Assembly: GCF_024347475.1 (NCBI RefSeq)
Contig: NZ_AP025488.1
Location: forward strand, 806,001-870,000
Reading direction: 5' to 3'
Length of the DNA: 64,000 nucleotides
DNA from: Vibrio fortis
GTDB taxonomy: Bacteria > Pseudomonadota > Gammaproteobacteria > Enterobacterales > Vibrionaceae
A program made the position numbers and the translations under genes. Under the pieces are notes generated by a model. That model had not been told where the DNA came from. It did no database searches and was given only the letters and a program-made list of their open reading frames with translations. Below, piece by piece: positions 16,274 to 26,600 of this stretch (position 1 is the stretch's first letter; each line of letters opens with the position of its first letter).

Positions 16274-18220
16274 CTAGGCACTTCTGAACCGGTCTACTTG
16301 GCTCTTAAGGTGGTGTGCTACCTCGGTTAAGTCGCTTGCTGCTTCTGAAATCTTAGCGACAGATTCTTGGTTGCTTTGGGCAATGGTATTGGCACCTTGG
16401 GCGTTATCACCTAGCGAGCGGGTTAGACTATCTTGCTCATCGACTGATATTGCGATCTGGCTGTTGGCTTGGTTCAAATCTTGAATGTGTTGATTGATGA
16501 CATGCAAGTTTTGAGACGCTTGTTGAGCCTGAGTCGATGCCTGAGATACCGTACCATGACTCTCCTTAATCGATTCTAGAGCGTCTTTAGCACCGCGCTG
16601 CAGTGAGGTAATTAGATCATTAATTTGGCTTGCTGACTCTTGAGTGCGTTGCGCTAGGGTACGAACTTCATCTGCAACCACCGCAAAGCCTCGACCTTGC
16701 TCGCCAGCCCGCGCTGCTTCGATCGCTGCATTTAGAGCAAGTAGATTAGTTTGCTCGGTAACACCTTGAATTACTTCCAGAATTGCACCAATGTTCATCG
16801 ACTCTGCATGCAGGTCGCTTACTTTTTGGCTGCTGAGTTGCATCTGTTCGTCGGCTTGGCCAATCTCTTGCAAGGTCTTATCTACTTCGGTTAAACCCAT
16901 AGCAACGTTAGAGGTAGCATGGCTCGCAACCTCAGACGCATGGTTAGCGCTAGACGCGATCTCTGAAGTGCTTGATGCAAGTTGGTTAACGGCGGAAGAG
17001 ATATTGATGATCTCATCGTTGAGTCGTGCTGCGTTATTAGAGCCAGTTGTCGTCACACTATCGAGCGATTCTGACATTTCGCCAATGCGTAGGCTCGAAG
17101 CGTTCACTTGCTGAACGATATCGCGCAGAGATTCAATGGTGGTTTTCATGTTTTCAAGCAACTGACCTATTTCGTTTTGGTCAGTGACTTTGACGTCAAC
17201 GCTTAGGTTGCCTTGTGCCAGTTCATTGGTAATCTCTTTGACTTGTGCAATACCCTTGTTGATTGAACGCGTTACGAAAATCGCACTTGTTGTGCCGACT
17301 AATAGAGCAATACCAGTAAGTAACACTATGATTTGAATAGAGCGTTCCTCACTGAGTGCTAGCTCTGGGATAAGCGCGTTCTTTTGTTGTTCTAAGATGG
17401 ACTGTGCATCGAGTACCGCAATCGCAAGCGTATCACCTAGGCTAGTTAACTGAATTTGAAGCTGCGCGTTTTCCAACTTTTGCTGGTGCACTTGGTCAAA
17501 TCCTGCAGCATAGGCTTCTCGCTGAGCGGTAAAACTGTCGATTAACTCTGCTTGGTAGTCGGACGATTCTAGAGAGCGAATGTCACCTTCAATGCCGGGT
17601 AGGGCGTACTCAAATAGATCTTGGCCTGTTTCGTAGGTTTTTGGGTTACCGTCGTTGGAGTAGCTTAAGACTGCGATTTTCGCCGCTAAGAAGTTCTCCA
17701 TTAACATACCTGCGTATAGGCTCGCGTTAGAGTCATCGTTGTTATAAGACTCGTAAAGTAAGCTCTGAGCTGCTTTAAGCGCGTTCTCTTCTCTTTTTAC
17801 CATCTCAACCGTGACGAGCTGGTGGATCAATTGTTGGCTTTGGCTCATTAATTGATACGCTTGGTCGAATGCAGTAATGCTTTGCTGCACTTGAGACAGT
17901 CGCTCTAAGCTGTCGACATGTTGAGTTTGATTAAGTAGAGATTGTAGCTGCTGATCGATCTCACTTTTATTGGCGAGGTAAGCTTGCTGATATTGTTCAT
18001 CAAGCGTTGCAAGGTATCGCTCAGACGTGAGGCGCATCTGTAAAAAGTGGGTTTCAATATTGCTGGATTCTGCTGCTTGTCCACTCAATAGACTGTAATC
18101 TTTGAATCCGTTAGACAGGGTTTGGATCCCTTGAAAGCTAACAAAGCCCGAGATGATGAAAAAGAGTAAGCAGATCGCATAACCCAGTTTCACTCTTAAA
18201 GAGATAGATAGTTGACGCAT
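16274..18220 (-). CDS. Methyl-accepting chemotaxis protein with large periplasmic helical sensor
   Basis: The 648-residue chemoreceptor has TM1 at about residues 12-32 and a periplasmic region of about 260 residues that is entirely helical. The size and helical pattern fit the helical bimodular (HBM) type, which binds small organic acids in known members, but this is inferred. TM2 lies near residues 305-325 (IIVLLTGIALLVGTTSAIFV), then HAMP and a coiled signalling domain with tip EQTNLLALNAAIEAARAGEQ. The start is the ATG at 18220, which follows AAGGA on the reverse strand; the 32 in-frame codons upstream are polar and unlikely. It lies on the opposite strand between thiM and thiE, splitting the thiamine genes. 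Confidence 0.88.
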   Translation of the reverse strand: MRQLSISLRVKLGYAICLLFFIISGFVSFQGIQTLSNGFKDYSLLSGQAAESSNIETHFLQMRLTSERYLATLDEQYQQAYLANKSEIDQQLQSLLNQTQHVDSLERLSQVQQSITAFDQAYQLMSQSQQLIHQLVTVEMVKREENALKAAQSLLYESYNNDDSNASLYAGMLMENFLAAKIAVLSYSNDGNPKTYETGQDLFEYALPGIEGDIRSLESSDYQAELIDSFTAQREAYAAGFDQVHQQKLENAQLQIQLTSLGDTLAIAVLDAQSILEQQKNALIPELALSEERSIQIIVLLTGIALLVGTTSAIFVTRSINKGIAQVKEITNELAQGNLSVDVKVTDQNEIGQLLENMKTTIESLRDIVQQVNASSLRIGEMSESLDSVTTTGSNNAARLNDEIINISSAVNQLASSTSEIASSANHASEVASHATSNVAMGLTEVDKTLQEIGQADEQMQLSSQKVSDLHAESMNIGAILEVIQGVTEQTNLLALNAAIEAARAGEQGRGFAVVADEVRTLAQRTQESASQINDLITSLQRGAKDALESIKESHGTVSQASTQAQQASQNLHVINQHIQDLNQANSQIAISVDEQDSLTRSLGDNAQGANTIAQSNQESVAKISEAASDLTEVAHHLKSQVDRFRSA

Positions 18221-18556
18221 ATACATCCTTATAATCCGCGTTTCACTGTATTCTTGCCCGTAAGTACTCGCAGAGTATTTCACATTTACTATGTAAGAGC
18301 ATGCAAAATGTAACATTTTTGTGTCACTTGTAGGCGTTTTGTTGTGTTTGGATGTTGCTGTCAGAGTTTTTGAGATGTTTTATGTGTGTTTAGTGACATA
18401 TTGTCAGGCGTGTGGCGGTAGAGAGCGGACTATGATCTGGCAGCAAACATTTAAAGACGAGTATTTGATGTCTCTAGCGCACTCAAACGGTAAACTAGAT
18501 GTTCAATAACAAAGCACCGCAATAAACGGTTTGTGCGTTTAAAGGATACCAAATCA

Positions 18557-19174
18557 ATGAGCAACCCATACAAACTCTACCTTGTTACCGATGACCAACA
18601 AGACTTAGCCACTCTAGAACATGTGGTAGAGCAAGCCGTCGCGGGTGGTGTGACCATGGTTCAAGTAAGAGAAAAGCATGGTGACGTAAGAGCTTTCATT
18701 GAACGTGCACAACGAGTCAAAGCTATTTTGAAAGGTACAGGTGTTCCTTTGATCATTAATGACCGAGTTGATGTGGCATTGGCGGTGGATGCAGATGGAC
18801 TTCACTTGGGGCAATCGGATATGCCAGCGACGATTGCGCGCCAATTGATAGGTGGAAATAAGATACTTGGATTATCGATTGAGAATGAACAGCAGCTGGA
18901 AGAATCCAATCACCTGCCGATCGATTACATAGGCCTGAGTGCGATTTTTGCAACGCCAACCAAAACCAACACTAAAAAGCACTGGGGTGTGGAAGGACTA
19001 AAGAAGGCACTTGAAACAACCAGGTTGCCAATTGTCGGCATTGGTGGAATCAATGAAAACAATATTCCAGAGTTGATGGCGACGGGCGTTCATGGGTTAG
19101 CACTGGTGTCTGCGATTTGTCACGCAGATGACCCAAAGGCTTCATCTGAGCATCTACTTTCGTTAATGCGCTAA
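18557..19174 (+). CDS. thiE: ThiE, thiamine-phosphate synthase
   Basis: ThiE joins HMP-PP and thiazole phosphate to thiamine phosphate. The 205-residue TIM barrel shows VQVREKHGD near residues 37-45, INDRVDVALAVDADGLHLGQ for pyrophosphate binding, GLSAIFATPTKTN for the thiazole-phosphate loop, and GIGGI. I chose the ATG at 18557 (MSNPYKLYLVTDD), after AAAGGA. It is separated from the riboswitch operon by a reverse-strand chemoreceptor, and I see no second thi-box before it, so it has its own promoter. Confidence 0.9.
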   Translation: MSNPYKLYLVTDDQQDLATLEHVVEQAVAGGVTMVQVREKHGDVRAFIERAQRVKAILKGTGVPLIINDRVDVALAVDADGLHLGQSDMPATIARQLIGGNKILGLSIENEQQLEESNHLPIDYIGLSAIFATPTKTNTKKHWGVEGLKKALETTRLPIVGIGGINENNIPELMATGVHGLALVSAICHADDPKASSEHLLSLMR

Positions 19175-19187
19175 TTCGAGGTCAATT

Positions 19188-19231
19188 GACTAGAAAACAA
19201 CGCTTCAACAAGAGCAACCTGTTTTCTAGTC
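19188..19231. terminator. Bidirectional terminator hairpin between thiE and the convergent gene
   Basis: The perfect 13-bp inverted repeat TGACTAGAAAACA/TGTTTTCTAGTCA encloses an 18-base loop. There is no long T run on either side, so efficiency is uncertain. Confidence 0.55.
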
Positions 19232-19266
19232 ATATCTTAGTGAGATCTGAATTAGCTCAACTCAGC

Positions 19267-19641
19267 TTATTGAACGCAGAGAGCAATGGTGCCAACAATC
19301 ATAAGAGCGATAGCAACGTACCACCCGATTTGTGTCTTGTTGTCCGCAACGAATATCTTGATGTAATTCACTTCTTCATGAGCCATTGCGATAAAGTCGG
19401 TGTAGTTAATCGACAATTCGCGACGTGTCTCACGTAGTTCATTTTGAAGCTTGTTGAAAGCCTCATCCATAAACCCTTTCATTTCACTTGCTGCTGGCTT
19501 ACCCATTAGCAGAGTGTCCCAAATTGCCATGCGTGAAGCGTACTCACTATCACTAACACAGTTCAGTACACGCAAGTCATACTCGCGCTTGTCACGCTCT
19601 TTCCCCATTTTTAGTGGGCAAATATTCTTTAAAACGTTCAC
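19267..19641 (-). CDS. Small tail-anchored membrane protein of unknown function
   Basis: The 124-residue product is hydrophilic and charged, then ends in one hydrophobic helix (IGWYVAIALMIVGTIALCV), as in a C-terminally anchored protein. A helical amphipathic region, FNKLQNELRETRRELSINYTDF, precedes the anchor. I do not recognise a family. The start is uncertain: a GTG at 19641 has GGA seven bases upstream, a TTG at 19653 has no ribosome site, and an ATG at 19608 also lacks one. It is convergent with thiE. The 350 bases between its start and the copper operon contain only the copper promoter. Confidence 0.55.
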   Translation of the reverse strand: MNVLKNICPLKMGKERDKREYDLRVLNCVSDSEYASRMAIWDTLLMGKPAASEMKGFMDEAFNKLQNELRETRRELSINYTDFIAMAHEEVNYIKIFVADNKTQIGWYVAIALMIVGTIALCVQ

Positions 19642-19932
19642 AAATAATTCCAAAGGTTCATTCAGGTAGAAACGAGCTCCAAAATGAGCTCATAAACTGG
19701 GGTGAATCGAAATTCAAAAATTGACCTGAGCAATGAACATGATTGACGTAACGCATTTAAGTATCTGAAGATTCCTTAACCAATCAGACGCCTTGCATAG
19801 TAATTTTGAGACCCAATCACATCAACTAGGGTGTTTTGTCTAGACGACAAAGATAATTGTTAGAAAAATTGGTAGTTTGTGTGTTTGGTGAGCGATCAAT
19901 CAATATTCGGACTATATTTGTCATTATAAGGA

Positions 19933-19963
19933 TTGACCTTCCCCTTGGGGTAACCTTTATAGT
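19933..19963 (+). promoter_or_regulatory. MerR/CueR-type copper promoter
   Basis: TTGACC (-35, 19933-19938) and TATAGT (-10, 19958-19963) are separated by 19 bases. This overlong spacer is what MerR-family activators correct by twisting DNA. The spacer holds a near-palindrome, CCTTCCCC-TTGGGGTAACC, like CueR sites (CCTTCC...GGAAGG). It lies directly before the copper operon. A cueR gene is not in the window. Confidence 0.65.
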
Positions 19964-19989
19964 AATACTTCACGTTATATGGATTGGTT

Positions 19990-20397
19990 ATGACATACTC
20001 ACTTAAGACATTCTGGATTACGATCTTCAGCATCCTTGCGATGTTGTTGTCGACGGGTGTTTCTAGTGCGTCAACCATAGAAATGCAGATGATGGATAAA
20101 GAGACCATGGCTTGCCCGCATGCCAGTATGATGACTCCTGAAATCGCTGCAATGTGTTCGGTCTCGGACGCTCATCAATCCATGCACGACATGGCTCAAC
20201 ATGAGCCTGGTCATTGTTCACATGGTGGCGATGGCTTTGCCAATTGTTGTGTCTCTATCTGCCTGAGTTGGTCCTATCCGCTCCAATCAATGAATACCTT
20301 ATCCAGTTTTGCCTACTCGCTTGCTCCCTATCATGACGTGATCATCGGTAGCAAGGTCGCGCGTATTCAATTTATTCTTAGACCGCCTTCCGCTTAA
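19990..20397 (+). CDS. Small exported Cys/His/Met-rich protein, first gene of the copper operon
   Basis: The 135-residue protein has a signal peptide (residues 1-26, cleavage near VSSAS). The mature part is rich in metal-ligand residues: MQMMDKETMACPHASMM, HQSMHDMAQHEPGHCSHGG and CCVSICLSW. This suggests copper binding or sensing in the periplasm. It resembles the small leader proteins of cop/cus operons, but I cannot name the family with certainty. The start is the ATG at 19990, with an in-frame TTG six bases before it as the alternative. It is transcribed from the MerR-type promoter and followed by cusC. Confidence 0.65.
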   Translation: MTYSLKTFWITIFSILAMLLSTGVSSASTIEMQMMDKETMACPHASMMTPEIAAMCSVSDAHQSMHDMAQHEPGHCSHGGDGFANCCVSICLSWSYPLQSMNTLSSFAYSLAPYHDVIIGSKVARIQFILRPPSA

Positions 20398-20496
20398 TTC
20401 ACTATTCCACAATTTCATTACCTATCGGTCCGTTGTAACGACTGTCCCTAGGTGCGATCTATGCGTTTTTTAACGCCATAAAATGGATTTATTCTT

Positions 20497-21951
20497 GTGA
20501 ATATTGAATCAAGATGGTTGGTGCTACCGATTTGCACCAGCTTATTGGCGATGCCTGCATTTGCTTTCGCGGCATCGTCGAATACGACGGTGACTTCGAC
20601 CAGTGCGAGTCATTTAAATAATGGCAGCGACAGTGAATCTCAACGAGTGTATGAGCGTGAGCTCTCACTGCTCATTGAGCAAGCACTGCTACGTGATAGC
20701 GGTCGCCAGCAGATCATTGCCCAATCTCAAGCTACTCGTCACGCGGGCATCGCGTCGGCGACGTTGAGCGATCCTAAACTTAAAGTGGGTTTTGGCGGCT
20801 TGCCCGTTGATAGCTTTAAGTTTGATGAAGATCCAATGACCAACATTTCTGTTGGATTGATGCAGCAGTTCGAGCGTGGTTCGACGTTGGATTTGAAAGA
20901 GCGTCAATCAAGTCAACAGGCTGATGGCATCCAATTTCAAGTTGCCGTTCGAGAAAGAGAAATCACTAATACCATCACCACTCTGTGGCTAGAGCTTGGT
21001 TATCAACAAACAGCGCGTGCAACCTTGTTGGAAAGTCGTCGATTGATGGCAGAGCTAGAGCGATTCATTGAGACCAATTACGGAATCGGTAACAGTGAAG
21101 CGCAAGATCTTCTTAATGCTCAGCTTAACGTGGTGAAGTTTGATGAAAAACTGCAAGCCAACCAACAGCAGCAACGCCGTATCATTGCACAGTTATCCGA
21201 ATGGTTGGGTGATGAATGGTTGAATGCTTCTTTGGCTTCAAGCCAAACGCCTGCCAAAGACTCGTCAACTAAGACTATTCAAGCCAATAACGCGTTGGGT
21301 TGGCAAGATCTTGAAACGCGGTTAACGCCTTACACGGGCAACTCTCAATTCTATCCATTGTTGCAATCGCATCCTATGGTGCGTGCGGCGGATAGCGCTA
21401 TCACCGTTAACGAAACTCAAGTAGAGATCGCAGAGCAAGCTTACTTGCCTCAGTTTGGTGTCGAGGTGATGTACGCCTATCGCCAAGCCAATAACATGCA
21501 AGGTAATCCTGCCTCTGATCTCGTGAGTGCGTATGTGACCATGGATATCCCACTGTTCACAGGTAATCGACAAGATAAAGGTGTAGAAGCGGCCCAATAT
21601 CAAGTGGGTTCAGCACGCGCTCAGAAAGAGACCTTATTGAGCCAAATGAACGCCAAAGTAAATGCGCTTTTGGTAGACAGAGACAATCTGTCTCAGCGTA
21701 TTGAGCGTTATCAAAAAAGCTTTATTCCTCAAGCCGATGCGACCACACAGGCGGTCGAGCGCGGCTATCAAAATAATACCGCGCAGTTTAACGATGTGAT
21801 CACTGCCATGACCAATGCGCTCAATATTCAGTTAGAGCAACAGAGACTGATCACGGATCTCAACATCGTCAATAGCCAGTTAGCGGCGCTTGTGGGTGGG
21901 TCATACCACCAGCCTTCACAATCACAAAAGACAACGTCTCAGGCGCAATAA
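20497..21951 (+). CDS. cusC: CusC-like outer-membrane factor (TolC family)
   Basis: The 484-residue protein is the outer-membrane channel of a tripartite heavy-metal efflux pump. It has a signal peptide (residues 1-26, ending FAFAAS) and no lipobox cysteine, unlike E. coli CusC. Two OEP-type repeats rich in alpha-helical coiled coil follow: ELSLLIEQALLRDSGRQQI... and a second one starting near SHPMVRAADSAITVNETQ. The start is a GTG at 20497 with a weak ribosome site. It is preceded by the small copper protein and followed nine bases later by the adaptor. Copper specificity is inferred from the operon. Confidence 0.85.
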   Translation: MNIESRWLVLPICTSLLAMPAFAFAASSNTTVTSTSASHLNNGSDSESQRVYERELSLLIEQALLRDSGRQQIIAQSQATRHAGIASATLSDPKLKVGFGGLPVDSFKFDEDPMTNISVGLMQQFERGSTLDLKERQSSQQADGIQFQVAVREREITNTITTLWLELGYQQTARATLLESRRLMAELERFIETNYGIGNSEAQDLLNAQLNVVKFDEKLQANQQQQRRIIAQLSEWLGDEWLNASLASSQTPAKDSSTKTIQANNALGWQDLETRLTPYTGNSQFYPLLQSHPMVRAADSAITVNETQVEIAEQAYLPQFGVEVMYAYRQANNMQGNPASDLVSAYVTMDIPLFTGNRQDKGVEAAQYQVGSARAQKETLLSQMNAKVNALLVDRDNLSQRIERYQKSFIPQADATTQAVERGYQNNTAQFNDVITAMTNALNIQLEQQRLITDLNIVNSQLAALVGGSYHQPSQSQKTTSQAQ

Positions 21952-21960
21952 GGAATCTTC

Positions 21961-23673
21961 ATGAAATCATTTAAAGTCGCAAGCATTGCACTAGTCGTTG
22001 GCGCTGCAATCGGTGTTGGTGCGAGTCAGTTTTTTTCAATGAACCACGCTGCAATGAGCAGTGAATCATCTACCAGTGGTGCAGATGAACCGCTCTATTG
22101 GGTGGCACCTATGGATCCGAACTATCAACGCGATCAACCGGGTAAATCACCGATGGGCATGGACTTAGTCCCAGTTTACGCCGATGACTTAGCAGGCAAG
22201 AAAGACAAGCCAGGTACGGTAACTATTGATCCTGCGGTTGAAAATAACCTTGGGGTGAAAAGTGAAACGGTGAAATTAGAGCCTCTGACCCCAAAGATCG
22301 AGACCGTTGGATACGTTGCGTTTGATGAGAGCCGTTTATGGCAGACCAATGTCCGTGTTTCTGGTTGGGTTCAAGAGTTATTTATTAATGCAGTGGGTGA
22401 GAAGGTATCAAAGGGGGAAGTGTTATTCACGCTCTATTCTCCTGAGTTAGTAAAGGCACAAGAAGAGTTGCTCAGTGCTTATAAAACCGGTCGAAAAGGG
22501 ATGATTGGAGGTGCGAAAGAGCGATTGCTTTCACTCGGTGTTGATAAGTTGCAAATCAATCACATCGTGAAACGGGGTAAGGCCTCACAAACTATTGAAG
22601 TAAAAGCGCCTGCCGATGGTGTTATTGCGACCTTGAACATCCGAGAAGGGGGATACCTTTCCCCAGCCCAAGCGGTGATCAGTGCCGGACCACTCGATGA
22701 AGTCTGGGTGGATGCCGAAGTATTTGAGCGCCAAGCGCATTGGATCTCTCAAGGTACAGCAGCTTCGATGACGCTAGATGCTGTACCGGGCGGTGAGTGG
22801 AGTGGTCGTGTGGATTACGTCTACCCAATTCTCGATCCTACAACACGTACTTTACGTGTACGCCTCAAGTTTCCAAACCCAGATGGTGAGCTAAAACCAA
22901 ACATGTTCTCAAACATCACTCTTAAGCCTGAAAGCGAAGATGATGTGTTAACAGTAGCGCGCTCTTCCGTGATCCATTCAGGAGGTATGACGCGAGTAGT
23001 GCTTTCTGAAGGCGACGGAAAATATCGTTCTCATCGTATCCGAGTGGGTCGTGAAGCAGGTGATCGTGTTGAAGTGCTAGAAGGGCTAGAGCCGGGTATT
23101 GATGTGGTTACCTCTGCTCACTTCATGATTGACTCAGAATCGAGTCAAACAGCGGATCTGTCTCGTATCTCTTCAGTTAATGATGAACCAAACCAAATGA
23201 GCAGCTCTGTTTGGGCAAAGGGTACTATTACTAACTTGATGGTTGGACATCGCATGGCAACGATAGAGCACCAACCTGTTCCTGAGTGGGATTGGCCGGG
23301 CATGGTGATGGACTTTACCTTCTCTGAAGACGTCGATTTATCGGGATTGGCGAACGGTCAAGCGATCGACTTTGAGATGGAGAAGACAGAATCAGGCCAA
23401 TACCAAGTGACGGATGTGAGTCAGAGTGATGACGTAATGGCGACAGAGGTTTGGGTTGAAGGCGATATCACGATGTTGATGGCAGACTTCGGGATGATCA
23501 CGGTGAACCATCAAGCCGTTGATGAGTGGCAGTGGCAAGCGGGAGAGATGAACTTCACCACAAGCGACGATATTCCGCTTGGCGATTATCAAGAGGGACA
23601 GAAAGTACGTTTTCTAGTGGTGAAATCGGGCACAGATTATGTGTTGAAGCAAATTGAGTCGGCTGAGGATTAG
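21961..23673 (+). CDS. cusB: CusB-like RND adaptor with N-terminal metal-binding and two C-terminal CusF domains
   Basis: This is the membrane-fusion protein linking the CusA pump to CusC. The 570 residues hold an N-terminal signal/anchor, a heavy-metal-binding domain at 46-75 (YWVAPMDPNY...GMDLVPVY), barrel-sandwich and beta-barrel adaptor domains (about 110-400), and two CusF-like OB domains at about 413-494 and 495-570. The first CusF keeps all Cu(I) ligands (His in IEHQ, then WPGMVMDF). The second keeps His and Trp but reads WQAGEMNF, so one Met ligand is replaced by Gly. In E. coli CusF is a separate protein. AAGGAATCTTC precedes the ATG, and the stop overlaps the cusA start region. Confidence 0.9.
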   Translation: MKSFKVASIALVVGAAIGVGASQFFSMNHAAMSSESSTSGADEPLYWVAPMDPNYQRDQPGKSPMGMDLVPVYADDLAGKKDKPGTVTIDPAVENNLGVKSETVKLEPLTPKIETVGYVAFDESRLWQTNVRVSGWVQELFINAVGEKVSKGEVLFTLYSPELVKAQEELLSAYKTGRKGMIGGAKERLLSLGVDKLQINHIVKRGKASQTIEVKAPADGVIATLNIREGGYLSPAQAVISAGPLDEVWVDAEVFERQAHWISQGTAASMTLDAVPGGEWSGRVDYVYPILDPTTRTLRVRLKFPNPDGELKPNMFSNITLKPESEDDVLTVARSSVIHSGGMTRVVLSEGDGKYRSHRIRVGREAGDRVEVLEGLEPGIDVVTSAHFMIDSESSQTADLSRISSVNDEPNQMSSSVWAKGTITNLMVGHRMATIEHQPVPEWDWPGMVMDFTFSEDVDLSGLANGQAIDFEMEKTESGQYQVTDVSQSDDVMATEVWVEGDITMLMADFGMITVNHQAVDEWQWQAGEMNFTTSDDIPLGDYQEGQKVRFLVVKSGTDYVLKQIESAED

Positions 23674-23675
23674 TG

Positions 23676-26600
23676 ATGATAAATGCAATTATTCGCTGGT
23701 CGATCAGCAATCGATTTTTGGTACTCGTCGCCACTATCGCGTTGACTTTGGGGGGGCTCTACAGTGTTAAGAACACACCTGTTGATGCGATTCCTGATCT
23801 CTCTGATGTACAGGTTATCATCAAAACTAGCTATCCGGGTCAAGCGCCTCAGGTAGTGGAAGATCAAGTAACCTATCCATTAACCACGGCAATGCTTGCG
23901 GTACCCGGCGCTGAAACGGTGAGGGGTTACTCGTTTTTTGGTGATTCTTACGTCTATATCATCTTCAATGACGATACTGACATGTATTGGGCGCGTTCAA
24001 GGGTGTTGGAATACCTGAGCCAAGTTGCGCCTAAGTTGCCAGCCAGCGCCAAGCCAACACTTGGTCCTGATGCGACCGGTGTGGGCTGGATATATAGCTA
24101 TGTTTTGCAAGATAAAACGGGTCAGCACGATTTAGCTGAGCTGCGCAGCTTACAAGACTGGTTTTTGAAGTATGAACTTCAAACCGTGAATGGTGTGTCT
24201 GAAGTGGCGACCGTTGGCGGCATGGTGAAGCAGTATCAAGTGCAGATCGATCCTGCCAAACTGCGTGCTTACGACCTGACATTAAAGCAGGTGAATAGCG
24301 CTATTCAGAGCGGAAACCAAGAAACAGGCGCTTCAGTGATTGAGGTAGCAGAAGCGGAACACATGGTGCGCACATCGGGTTATCTAACGGGGATTGAAGA
24401 CCTAAAAGCCTTGCCTTTAAAGGTGACGGCGAAAGGAACCCCTTTGCTGTTAGGTGACATTGCCGACGTTAACCTTGGTCCACAAATGCGCCGAGGCATC
24501 TCAGAGCTAAATGGGGAAGGTGAGGCCGTTGGCGGCGTCATTGTGATGCGTTTTGGCGAGAATGCCAGTGAGGTGATCTCTGAGGTAAAAATTAAGCTGG
24601 AAGAGCTACAACGAAGCCTGCCGGATGGTGTCGAGATTGTTGCAACCTATGACCGTTCAACTCTGATCGATTCTGCGGTTGAAAACCTTTGGCAGAAGCT
24701 TGCCGAAGAGTTCTTAGTGGTTGCGATTGTGTGTGCCTTGTTCTTGTTTCACATTCGCTCATCGTTGGTGATCGCGCTAAGTCTCCCGGTGGGTATCTTG
24801 TCGGCATTCATCGTGATGCACTGGCAGGGTATTAACGCAAACATCATGTCGCTTGGCGGCATCGCGATTGCAATCGGCGCTATGGTGGATGGTGCGATCG
24901 TGATGATTGAAAACGTGCATAAACATATCGAGCGCACACCACTTAATGACAACAATCGTTGGCAGGTGATCGGCAAAGCTGCAGAAGAGGTGGGTGCACC
25001 GCTGTTCTTCTCACTATTGATCATTACATTGAGTTTTGTGCCAGTGTTCGCCTTAGAAGGTCAAGAGGGCAAGATGTTCTCGCCTCTTGCGTTTACTAAA
25101 ACCTACGCGATGGCAGCATCTGCCGGTTTGGCAATCACATTAGTGCCTGTGCTTATGGGTTACTTCATTCGCGGTAAGGTACTTCCTGAGCATAAGAACC
25201 CGATCAATAAGGGTTTGGTTGGCTTGTATCGTCCGCTTCTGAATATAAGCCTACGCTTCCCTAAAACGATTATCGTAGTGGCAGTTGCTTTGATGGCATC
25301 AGCGTATTACCCAACCAGCAAACTTGGTAGTGAGTTTATTCCTCCGCTCGATGAAGGGGATTTGATGTACATGCCAACGACCTATCCAGGGATCTCGATA
25401 GGTAAAGCGCGTGAGCTACTCCAGCAAACCAATAAGCTTATTAAAACCATTCCTGAAGTGGAAACGGTGTGGGGCAAGATAGGTCGTGCTGAGACAGCGA
25501 CGGATCCGGCACCACTAACCATGATTGAAACGGTTATTCAGTTTAAGCCTAAAGATACATGGCGTGACGGTGTCACCTCTGAGTCTTTGCGTGATGAACT
25601 CAATAGTCTGATTCAGTTCCCCGGTTTAACCAATGCTTGGGTTATGCCAATCAAAACCCGAATTGACATGTTGGCTACAGGTATCAAGACACCGATCGGG
25701 ATCAAGATTGCCGGCCCAGACCTTAAGGTGATTGAGAAAATCGGCGCGGATATAGAGCCGATCTTGAACGAATTGGCGGGAACAGCTTCAGTTTATGCCG
25801 AGCGTGTAGCGGGTGGTCGTTATGTGACCATCGATATTGATCGTCGTTCGGCTGCGCGATACGGCTTAAGTATTGCTGAGATCCAACAGGTTATTTCAAC
25901 TGCTGTTGGCGGGATGAACGTTGGTGAAACCATCGAGGGGCTTGAGCGCTACCCAATCAATGTGCGTTATCCACAAGCCTATCGTGATTCAGTGATTAAG
26001 TTACAGAACTTACCTCTGATCACCGCGAATGGAGCGCGCATTGCTTTAGCCGATGTCGCCGATGTGCGCTACGAGGACGGCCCTCCAATGATCAAAACAG
26101 AAAACGCACGACCAAATGGGTGGGTGTTTGTTGATATTGAAGGACGAGACTTGGGGACTTATGTCGATAACGCTAAACGTGCGGTCGCAGAACAGCTAGA
26201 GCTTCCTGCTGGGTATTCACTGGCATGGTCTGGTCAATATGAATACATGGAGCGAGCAAAAGAGCGCTTGAGCATTGTGGTGCCGATTACCATTGCCATC
26301 ATCATGCTACTGCTTTACCTAAGCTTCCGCCGCGTTGGAGAGGTGATGGTGATTATGCTGACTCTGCCATTGGCGATGGTGGGGGGCGTTTGGTTGATGC
26401 ACTACCTTGGCTATAACTTCTCAATAGCGGTAGGGGTTGGCTTTATCGCGTTAGCGGGAGTTGCCGTTGAGATTGGCGTGATCATGCTGGTTTACCTAAA
26501 CCAAGCTTGGAACTTTAGAAAGCAAGATCATGAAACGACCCATACGCCATTACAACACCAAGACCTCTTGGATGCGATTCGTGAAGGGGCTGGGTTGCGA

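Noticed and set aside
18317..18556. Search for a second TPP riboswitch before thiE
   Set aside because: No CTGAGA or GAACCTGAT element with the required spacing is visible.
24749..25024. Reverse-strand frame inside cusA
   Set aside because: A shadow frame of a strongly conserved RND pump, with no signal of its own.
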